Below, piece by piece: positions 6,674 through 11,836 of a DNA stretch of 11,836 nt. The stretch's first letter is position 1. Every line of letters starts with the position of its first letter. The stretch covers positions 1 through 11,836 of the forward strand of contig JAIRPZ010000244.1 in NCBI GenBank assembly GCA_031256755.1. Reading direction: 5' to 3'. Source of the DNA: Planctomycetaceae bacterium. Lineage in GTDB: Bacteria; Planctomycetota; Planctomycetia; Pirellulales; Thermoguttaceae. The position numbers and the translations under genes are program-made. Below the pieces are notes generated by a model that made no database searches, was not told the origin of the DNA, and was given only the letters and a program-made list of their open reading frames with translations.

Positions 6674-7561
6674 ATGGAGAAATTACTTTTCCTTGCGGCA
6701 TTTACCGCAGTTGTTTTCGCGATGGGAGAAGTCCCGTTTGCAAACAGTTTATCCGCTGCCGAACCGAAAGCAGGCGAGCGTAAAGTCGTCAAAATCAAAG
6801 GCGTTGACTTTGCGTTTCGGTATTGTCCGGCGGGAACGTTGATGATGGGCAGTCCGAAAAATGAAAAGAACCGGCGCGATGATGAACCGCAGCATGAAGT
6901 CCAATTAACGAAAGGTTTCTGGCTTGGGGAAACGGAAGTGACGCAGGAACAATGGGAAAAAATAACAGGGAAAAATCCGTCTCATTTCAAAGGGCGGACA
7001 CTGCCGGTGGAAAGCGTCAGTTGGAACGATTGCCAAAAGTATATCGAACAGTTGAACAACAACGCGCCGGAGGGATACAAGTTTGCGCTGCCGACAGAAG
7101 CACAGTGGGAATATGCGTGCCGTGCGGGTTCAAAAACGGCGTATTGCTTCGGCGATGATGACAAACAACTTGGCGACTATGCTTTGTATGGTGTAAACAG
7201 CGACAAGAAGACGCATGAAGTCGGTACGAAGAAGGCGAATGCTTGGGGATTGCATGATATGCACGGCAACGTGTGGGAATGGTGTTCGGATTGGCATGAT
7301 GAATATTACGGTAATAAAGCGTTGCGAAACCATGCAATACCGACAAAAAATGAGTATGGCGAAGATGTTTCAACGAAGCAGGAGGTTCACACGGCGATCG
7401 ATCCTACCGGTGCATCGTCCGGTGATGACCGGGTGATCCGCGGCGGCGGTTGGGACATCCTCGCGGGATATTGCCGGTCGGCTTGCCGCCACAACGACTG
7501 CTACACGCCGGAGGGCAGCCACTTCTTGGGCTTGCGAGTGTGCCTTGTCCCCGGCAAGTAA
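6674..7561 (+). CDS. Secreted SUMF1/FGE-sulfatase-domain (C-type-lectin-fold) protein
   Basis: The 295-residue product starts with a signal peptide (about 1-29, likely cut after SAA). Nearly all of the rest is a formylglycine-generating-enzyme-like domain: CPAGTLMMGSP (51-61), TEVTQEQWEKITGKNPSHF (87-105), PVESVSWNDC (111-120), LPTEAQWEYACRAG (139-152), NAWGLHDMHGNVWEWCSDW (189-207) and RVIRGGGW (253-260). True formylglycine-generating enzymes carry a pair of active cysteines in an MCHRSYC-type segment after the GGS motif. Here that segment is WDILAGYCRSAC, so sulfatase activation is unlikely and a binding or display role is more plausible. The last ~40 residues follow the variable-region layout of diversity-generating retroelement targets (see the separate entry). 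The gene has its own promoter and converges on the truncated PheT gene, with 31 bases between the stop codons. The ATG is supported by the signal peptide behind it. Confidence 0.85.
   Translation: MEKLLFLAAFTAVVFAMGEVPFANSLSAAEPKAGERKVVKIKGVDFAFRYCPAGTLMMGSPKNEKNRRDDEPQHEVQLTKGFWLGETEVTQEQWEKITGKNPSHFKGRTLPVESVSWNDCQKYIEQLNNNAPEGYKFALPTEAQWEYACRAGSKTAYCFGDDDKQLGDYALYGVNSDKKTHEVGTKKANAWGLHDMHGNVWEWCSDWHDEYYGNKALRNHAIPTKNEYGEDVSTKQEVHTAIDPTGASSGDDRVIRGGGWDILAGYCRSACRHNDCYTPEGSHFLGLRVCLVPGK
7439..7561 (+). other. Candidate DGR variable region at the 3' end of the SUMF1-type gene
   Basis: This segment encodes residues 256-295, from RGGGW to the end. At the 17 positions that form the exposed loops of this fold (261-263, 265-266, 271, 273-277, 280-285), 13 codons end in C (GAC, ATC, CTC, TGC, CAC, AAC, GAC, TGC, TAC, GGC, AGC, CAC, TTC). 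Conserved scaffold residues lie between them. Upstream in the same gene His is mostly CAT (6 of 8) and Tyr mostly TAT (8 of 10). NNC codons at such positions are what adenine mutagenesis of AAC codons in a template repeat would leave. No template repeat, reverse transcriptase or accessory gene is in the window, so this is inference. Confidence 0.35.
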
Positions 7562-7564
7562 AGT

Positions 7565-7591
7565 CCGGCAACTGTCCGCTGCCCCTGCCGG
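7565..7591. terminator. Hairpin between the convergent SUMF1-type and PheT genes
   Basis: CCGGCA (7565-7570) pairs with TGCCGG (7586-7591) across a 15-base loop, starting three bases after the SUMF1-type stop and ending two bases before the PheT stop. The stem is short and has no T-run on either side, so it is at best a weak bidirectional terminator. A hairpin just after a variable region is also a known part of retroelement target sites. Confidence 0.3.
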
Positions 7592-7592
7592 T

Positions 7593-8963
7593 TCAGACCG
7601 TCCGCCATGTGACGGAAAAACCAAGCGATTCCAGAATCTGCCGCACTTTTTCCTGCGGCAAATCAATTCCGGCAAGTTGAGTCAGCCGTCCGGCAGGAAA
7701 TTCAATGTACCGCATTTCATCCTGCAAATCCCCGTCCATCGTAAACCGGCTCAATACTTTCAAGTCCGCTCCGGCTTCTTCAATCAATTTCAAAATCCGT
7801 GCCGCACCGACCTTGACATTCGACGGCGGCTGCGACTTTTCATAACGCTGCGACGCATCCGTCTTCAAGTCAAGCCGCCCCGAAGTCCGGCGAATCCGTG
7901 CCGCTTTGAAATTCGCCGATTCCAAAAGTATCCGCACCGTTCCTGCGGTCACTTCCGTTTCAAGCCCCCCCATAATACCGGCAAGAGCAACCGGACGGCT
8001 GCCGCCGGCGGAAGGAGTTACATTCCCGCCAGACAAACAAGCCGTACCGCCCCAAATAAAAAGGTCTTCCGGCAAAACCTTGCGGAGTTGTCCGTCCAGC
8101 GTGAGGAATTCCGCCTCTCTGCCCATCGTTTTCACAAGAATCCCGCCGAGTTTGTCGGCATCGAATGCGTGAGTCGGCTGTGCAATTTCCCAGTTGACAT
8201 AATTTGTTACATCAACAAGCAGATTGTACGACCGCAATCCGAGTGCGTGCAGCCGCCGCTGCATAAAAAGCGGCGACGGAACCGTTCCCCGCGTTTGAAA
8301 TTCGATGCAGCCGTAGCAGGGGCAATTTTCGCGATCCTCGTTTTTCAGCGGATACGCCGGCAAATGATCGTATTGCGACAAATCGGTCTGCGGCAGCGGT
8401 TTGAGTTCGCGTCCGAAAACGGCGGCGAATTCCCGGGCGAAACCGTAATGTCCCCACAAATCAGGACGGTGCGTCAAACTTTTGTTGTCGATTTCGATCA
8501 GGGTATCGGTTTCGGGAATAAACTGTTCCAGCGGCGAACCGGTTTTGATGCTGCCGGGACATTCGAGAACGATTTCATGCCAATCGGACATGCCGAGTTC
8601 GGCGGCACTGCACAGAATGCCCTGACTTTGCCGACCGGCGAGTTCGCTGTTTTCGATTTTTTTACCGCCGGCAAGAAGGGTTCCTGCCGGTGCAAAAGGG
8701 ACTTTGATGCCTGCCCGGACATTCGGCGCACCGCAAACGGTAGTATAGATTTTCGTGCCGCAATCGACTTGGCAGAACGTCAGTTTATCGGTCAGTTTTT
8801 CAGCGGTTTTCACTTCGCCGATCACAACGCCTTTCACGGAACGGCGGATCGTTTTGGTGTCTTCGACTTCGGCAGTGGCAAGGGTCAGGCGGTTTGTAAT
8901 GGTGTTCACATCCAAACCGGCGAGGTCAACGTAATCCGAAATCCAATCGAGGGAAATGTCCAT
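7593..8963 (-). pseudogene. pheT: Phenylalanyl-tRNA synthetase beta chain, C-terminally truncated
   Basis: The 456 residues are clear PheT. An OB-fold tRNA-binding domain covers about 40-150. The B3/B4 editing domain follows, with THRPDLWGHYGFAREF (164-179), PTHAFDADKLGG (263-274) and LAGIMGG then LKTDASQRYEKSQPP (366-380). The B5 domain starts at about 417 (RYIEFPAGRLTQLAGIDL). The frame then ends at VTWRTV, in the middle of B5. Full-length bacterial PheT has roughly 650-800 residues, with a pseudo-catalytic domain that contacts PheS and usually an anticodon-binding domain; these are missing. None of the three frames beyond the stop continues PheT-like sequence, so this is a truncation, not a frameshift. 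The SUMF1-type gene occupies the place of the missing half. No pheS is adjacent. PheT is essential, so an intact copy should exist elsewhere, or the junction is an assembly error. The N-terminus MDISLDWISDYVDL is the normal PheT start; no Shine-Dalgarno. Confidence 0.85.
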
Positions 8964-8999
8964 AGCGGCAAAACAATAAAACGAGAGACAAAATCAGTA

Positions 9000-9031
9000 A
9001 AGATTATACAGGATTATGCCCGCCGGTAAAT
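9000..9031. repeat. Dispersed repeat, second copy (CAGGAT type)
   Basis: AAGATTATACAGGATTA (9000-9016) differs at one base of 17 from 6510-6526. It is followed at 9019-9031 by CCCGCCGGTAAAT, also found exactly at 6637-6649. In the first spacer the two blocks are 110 bases apart; here they are almost adjacent. Both copies lie just upstream of genes. Confidence 0.55.
9003..9030 (-). promoter_or_regulatory. Candidate promoter of the truncated pheT
   Basis: On the minus strand TTTACC (9025-9030) and a perfect TATAAT (9003-9008) are separated by 16 bases, about 40 bases upstream of the pheT ATG. Both hexamers fall inside the dispersed repeat, so the repeat may supply the promoter. Confidence 0.4.
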
Positions 9032-9081
9032 AACAACAAAGACGAATATCAGGCGGTCAATCTGTCAAGGTTCAATCACTC

Positions 9082-9110
9082 TTGACGAACAATGGCAACT
9101 CGGATAAACT
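9082..9110 (+). promoter_or_regulatory. Candidate promoter 1 of the methyltransferase gene, with inverted repeat
   Basis: TTGACG (9082-9087) and TAAACT (9105-9110) are separated by exactly 17 bases. The -35 hexamer overlaps the right arm of an inverted repeat, GTCAAG (9064-9069) and CTTGAC (9081-9086), which could be a regulator site. The leader to the ATG at 9195 would be about 78 bases. Confidence 0.4.
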
Positions 9111-9141
9111 GCGTCAATATCCCTGTCTTAAATCCACACGC

Positions 9142-9147
9142 TATAAT
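9142..9147 (+). promoter_or_regulatory. Candidate promoter 2 of the methyltransferase gene (TATAAT)
   Basis: A perfect TATAAT sits in GCTATAAT, the same octamer as before the MMPL gene, but here without the TG of an extended -10 and without a -35 match at 16-18 bases. It is an alternative to the promoter at 9082-9110. Confidence 0.3.
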
Positions 9148-9161
9148 GGACGAAAATATAT

Positions 9162-9188
9162 TTTTCTGAACGGCTTACAGAAAAGGAG
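9162..9188 (+). promoter_or_regulatory. Leader hairpin abutting a strong Shine-Dalgarno
   Basis: TTTTCTG (9162-9168) pairs with CAGAAAA (9178-9184) over a 9-base loop. The right arm runs directly into GGAG (9185-9188), so AAGGAG overlaps the stem and lies six bases before the ATG at 9195. This is the only clear Shine-Dalgarno in the window. The stem is AT-rich and modest, so control of translation by it is only a possibility. Confidence 0.4.
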
Positions 9189-9194
9189 TGAATC

Positions 9195-10205
9195 ATGACA
9201 TTGCAGAAATCACAGCAGTATTTGGATCAAATGAGCCGCCGTTTTCAGGAATCGTGTCTGTTGCAGGCAGCCGCCGAACTCGATATTTTTACCGTGTTGT
9301 TGCAGCATGGAAACCGCTTGTCCGCAGAAGAATTGACCGCGGTGATGCAGATGGACCGCCGGGCAGCCGAAATGCTGTCCGATGCCCTCGCCGCTGCCGG
9401 TTTTTTAGAGAAAAAAGAACAGCACTATTCTGTACCTGCCACTTACACGGAATTACTTGACAGCCGGTCGCCTGCAACGTTTGTTCCGATGCTTCGGCAC
9501 ATGGCAAATGTCCAGCGTGCGTGGAGTCAACTTGCGAAAACGGTCAAAACAGGTCTGCCGCCGCAAACCAAACCAAGTATTTTGGGAGCCGAAGAAGACC
9601 GCCGGTCGTTCATCTGGGCAATGAACTCCGTTGCCCAAGCCCTTGCCGAACCGGTTGTCGAATCGCTGCGGCAGGCAGGGCTGTTAACGTTCCGAAAGAT
9701 GATTGACATCGGCGGCGCGTCCGGGACATACACACAAGCGTTCCTGAAAGCCGTACCGGAACTTTCATCCGTGATATTTGATTTGCCGGTTGGTATCGAA
9801 GCCGCGAAAAAGCGGTTTCTCGGCTCGGAATACGAAAGCCGGGTGCAATTTGCCGAAGGAGATATTTTCCTGAATGAATTGCCTGCGGGTTTTGATTTTG
9901 CGTGGATTAGTGCGGTTATTCACCAATTCAACCGGGACGCAAGCCGGTTATTGTACAAAAAAACGTTTTCGGCACTGCAAAGCGGCGGACAAATTGCGGT
10001 GCGGGACTTTGTGATGCAGCCGGATAGAACCGCTCCTCAAGCCGGAACGTTGTTCGGCATCAACATGCTGGTCGAAACCGCGTCAGGAATGGTTTATACA
10101 TGGGACGAAATCCGTGAAGATTTAGAGTCAGCCGGTTTCAACGACATTCGGCTTGCTGTTCCGTCAGCGACAATGTCTGCGGTTGTTGCCGCGTCCAAAC
10201 CATGA
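9195..10205 (+). CDS. SAM-dependent O-methyltransferase-like protein
   Basis: The 336-residue product has the two-domain layout of the O-methyltransferase family (Pfam Methyltransf_2 type). An N-terminal helical winged-helix dimerisation domain (about 5-95, with ELDIFTVL and AAAGFLEKK) precedes a Rossmann-like SAM-binding domain (about 130-336). Motif I is MIDIGGASGTYTQAF (169-183). Asp196 in IFDLP should bind the SAM ribose, and AEGDIF (220-225) is the next SAM contact. His243 in AVIHQF sits where relatives have their catalytic-base His, and LQSGGQIAVRDF (261-272) is a late motif. Relatives methylate small aromatic or polyketide-like molecules and occur in secondary-metabolite and cofactor pathways; the substrate here is unknown and no biosynthetic neighbours are visible. 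The ATG is supported by AAGGAG at 9183-9188. It converges on the methylase gene with 45 bases between the stops. Confidence 0.85.
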   Translation: MTLQKSQQYLDQMSRRFQESCLLQAAAELDIFTVLLQHGNRLSAEELTAVMQMDRRAAEMLSDALAAAGFLEKKEQHYSVPATYTELLDSRSPATFVPMLRHMANVQRAWSQLAKTVKTGLPPQTKPSILGAEEDRRSFIWAMNSVAQALAEPVVESLRQAGLLTFRKMIDIGGASGTYTQAFLKAVPELSSVIFDLPVGIEAAKKRFLGSEYESRVQFAEGDIFLNELPAGFDFAWISAVIHQFNRDASRLLYKKTFSALQSGGQIAVRDFVMQPDRTAPQAGTLFGINMLVETASGMVYTWDEIREDLESAGFNDIRLAVPSATMSAVVAASKP

Positions 10206-10250
10206 AAGACGTTCCGGCACACATACGTCAGCCGTTCTTTCTTGCCTTTT

Positions 10251-10817
10251 TCACTTTACATTTCTATCCCCTTCAATCACCGCAATTTCCTTGTCCGTCA
10301 AGCCGTAAAGGTGATAGACATGTTCGTTAATTTCCTCTTCCAAAATGCGGATACGCTGCTCGTGAACCCGTCTATCGGCGACGGATACCCGAAGTTTCTC
10401 GTGAGCGGTGAACATTTGGTTTGCTAATTCCGCCAAGCGGTCATGCACTTTTTTTGCCTTCTTGTCCGACAAATCCAGTAAAGGAACCGGCAGCATTTCT
10501 ACATGGGCTTTCTTTACTTCCGCCAGTGCTTCGCCTCTTTCAGGATTAAGAAATTCATAAACGTAATTCATTAACTTGGAATTTATCAGCGTTAAAAGAT
10601 AACGCAAATCGTATTGTCCGTTGTTAAGAATAATGTGTAAATTTTTTCGGCAAATAATATTTTTACTGATAAGCGTTGCAATCAATGTATCGCCGGTTTG
10701 ACGAACCACAATTTTTTCCGCCGCCGTAAAAATAGACGCATCACGGGGAGCCGCTAAATTGCTGCCGTAGAGAATCCAATAATTATTATACCATTTGTTT
10801 GTATAACGTTGAATCAA
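10251..10817 (-). CDS. Specificity-domain fragment of the Eco57I-type methylase
   Basis: This frame encodes the C-terminal 188 residues after the frameshift. It matches a TaqI-like target-recognition domain: IVVRQTGDTLIATLI, then NNGQYDLRYLLTLINSKLMN, then AHVEMLPVPLLD. It ends with a helical coiled-coil-like segment (about 115-180, EQRIRILEEEINEHVYHLYGL) typical of the end of such enzymes. The nominal start is a TTG at 10815-10817, inside the original gene. There is no sign of a real independent start, so it is probably translated poorly or not at all. Confidence 0.7.
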   Translation of the reverse strand: MIQRYTNKWYNNYWILYGSNLAAPRDASIFTAAEKIVVRQTGDTLIATLISKNIICRKNLHIILNNGQYDLRYLLTLINSKLMNYVYEFLNPERGEALAEVKKAHVEMLPVPLLDLSDKKAKKVHDRLAELANQMFTAHEKLRVSVADRRVHEQRIRILEEEINEHVYHLYGLTDKEIAVIEGDRNVK

Positions 10818-11836
10818 ACTGCCGCGGAGCAGCGGCAGCCACTCTTTGCCGGGACGTTTACCCTCACAACATAGGGCTTTTCCCGCATTATTTTTGCCGT
10901 TTGCGGCGGATTTCCCGCCCCCTTTTCAAAAGGAACAACACCGCTGAAAATCTTACAGTAATCTTTCAACGGACGGGAACGTTTAAGAATTCTTTCGGCT
11001 ATTTGACGCTGTTTCCGGTTTGCCATGATATTGATAGGCGAACCATTCTTCGGAATATCGGCAGAGGAAAGACGATGCAGCAGTGGATATTCCCCGTTTC
11101 GGTAAATATCGACTTCAAATTGATAGAATCCCTCCGGTTTCTTGTAATCAAAAACAAAACAATGGGTATCGACTACTGCATCTTTGAATACCGGTTTCGG
11201 CAGATAAAGCACTTTCCGCCAAGTATAGAACGAAGTTAAATACTGCCTGATTTTTTGATACGTTAATGATAAAAGCCATGTATTGGAAACAATCACTCCG
11301 AACGTTCCGCCGTACCGCAGCAGTTGTGAATATTTTTCAAGGAAAATTAGATATAAATCCTTTTGATAGTTTTGGAATTGATAATTTTTCTGAAAATATT
11401 CTTGAACGAATTCCGGTATCCAATAAGTATACGGCGGATTACTTATCACAATATCAAAACCTGTATTGCCGGCTGCATTGCTTCGTCGCCTGCCGCCGAA
11501 CACTTGCGGAAATTTTTCATGCCAGTCGAAAGTATTCAATTTGCGCATAAACTCATCGCTGTACTGCGACATGTCTTTCCCTTTATAAAAATCGTTTCCG
11601 ACCAGCGAATTCCCGCAAACGATATTTGCGTCAATGTCCGGCAGAATGGGTTCGTGCGTTCCCCGCAGCCGCTCCGCCGTTCCGGCAGTGAGTCCTTCCA
11701 TACATTTCAGCAGCAAACTTAATTTCGTGATTTCCACCGCATTCGCATCAATGTCAACGCCGTAAATGTTATTAAGCAGAATCCGTTTTCGCTCTTCGAT
11801 AGTCAATAATCCGTCCGGCGTGAGCGGGTCATTTTT
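10814..11836 (-). CDS. Methylase-domain fragment of the Eco57I-type enzyme, partial
   Basis: The open frame enters from beyond the window; the TTG at 11804-11806 is internal, because upstream codons read KNDPLTPDGLL in frame. NNIYGVDIDANAVEITKLSL is the segment that follows motif I and binds SAM. DIVISNPPYTYW holds the NPPY catalytic motif of N6-adenine methyltransferases, so the likely product is N6-methyladenine in DNA. GGTFGVIVSNTWLL is the next conserved strand. The last ~15 residues after KPYVVR are out of frame with the family. Without the specificity domain the truncated product would not be expected to find its target. Confidence 0.8.
   Translation of the reverse strand, partial: KNDPLTPDGLLTIEERKRILLNNIYGVDIDANAVEITKLSLLLKCMEGLTAGTAERLRGTHEPILPDIDANIVCGNSLVGNDFYKGKDMSQYSDEFMRKLNTFDWHEKFPQVFGGRRRSNAAGNTGFDIVISNPPYTYWIPEFVQEYFQKNYQFQNYQKDLYLIFLEKYSQLLRYGGTFGVIVSNTWLLSLTYQKIRQYLTSFYTWRKVLYLPKPVFKDAVVDTHCFVFDYKKPEGFYQFEVDIYRNGEYPLLHRLSSADIPKNGSPINIMANRKQRQIAERILKRSRPLKDYCKIFSGVVPFEKGAGNPPQTAKIMREKPYVVRVNVPAKSGCRCSAAV

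Larger units (their letters stand above)
10251..11836 (-). pseudogene. Eco57I-type restriction-modification DNA methylase, frameshifted and cut by the window edge
   Basis: Two adjacent minus-strand frames encode consecutive parts of one protein. The upstream frame reads KPYVVR and then drifts into VNVPAKSGCRCSAAV and a TGA at 10814-10816. One extra G in the GGG of GTGAGGG (plus-strand CCC at 10861-10863) would restore KPYVVRGKRPGKEWLPLLRG followed by SLIQRYTNKWYN, joining the frames. This is therefore a single-base deletion in a short G run, either a real inactivating mutation or a sequencing error. The gene also continues upstream, because the frame is open to base 11836 and the usual SAM motif I (GSG type) has not been reached. 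Proteins of this family are large combined methylase or restriction-methylase enzymes. Confidence 0.8.

Noticed and set aside
6674..7561. Genuine formylglycine-generating enzyme that activates a sulfatase
   Set aside because: The MCHRSYC-type segment with the two active cysteines is not present after the RGGG motif, and no sulfatase gene is adjacent.
7593..8963. pheT broken by a simple frameshift
   Set aside because: Reading all three frames past the stop gives no sequence resembling the rest of the B5 domain or the domains after it, unlike the methylase gene, where one inserted base restores the family sequence.
7545..9029. Long plus-strand open frame of 494 codons opposite pheT
   Set aside because: It is antisense to well-conserved PheT sequence, overlaps the SUMF1-type gene, has no recognisable motif and is rich in Arg, Phe and Pro as expected of a shadow frame.
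10206..10250. Terminator between the convergent methyltransferase and methylase genes
   Set aside because: The 45-base gap has pyrimidine-rich runs but no stem of useful length.

Overview
The window looks like chromosomal DNA of a planctomycete-like bacterium. This rests on gene content and style: a small carboxypeptidase-regulatory-like protein of the kind common in Planctomycetota, an MMPL/RND exporter, secreted GH2 and SUMF1-type proteins, and a PheT with the motif DASQRYEKSQ. Most genes lack a clear Shine-Dalgarno sequence. No rRNA or housekeeping operon is present to confirm the phylum, so this is inference.

Layout, left to right. A truncated plus-strand gene for a small exported beta-sandwich-like protein (1-327) is followed by an MMPL family transporter (622-3066). 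Next come an initiator tRNA on the minus strand (3354-3426), a secreted glycoside hydrolase family 2 protein (3519-5354, minus) and an Rpn-family PD-(D/E)XK nuclease (5483-6355, minus). A 318-base divergent spacer full of repeats separates Rpn from a secreted SUMF1/FGE-sulfatase-domain protein (6674-7561, plus). This gene converges on a PheT gene (7593-8963, minus) that stops in the middle of the B5 domain. A second, shorter divergent spacer leads to a SAM-dependent O-methyltransferase-like gene (9195-10205, plus). That gene converges on an Eco57I-type restriction-modification methylase (10251-11836, minus), which is broken by a one-base frameshift and runs off the window edge.

The genes do not form one operon. 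Orientation changes repeatedly, most genes have their own candidate promoter, and several loci look damaged or mobile: truncated PheT, frameshifted methylase, Rpn nuclease, dispersed CAGGAT-type repeats and a 7-base tandem repeat. The region reads as an accessory or rearranged stretch.

The most interesting signal is at the 3' end of the SUMF1-type gene. Its last ~100 bases have the protein fold context and the NNC codon pattern expected of a diversity-generating retroelement variable region. No reverse transcriptase or template repeat is visible here, so any such system would have to act from elsewhere in the genome. Other notable points are a GH2 protein with serine where the catalytic nucleophile is expected, and an initiator tRNA with a C1.C72 mismatch and an A29-U41 pair.
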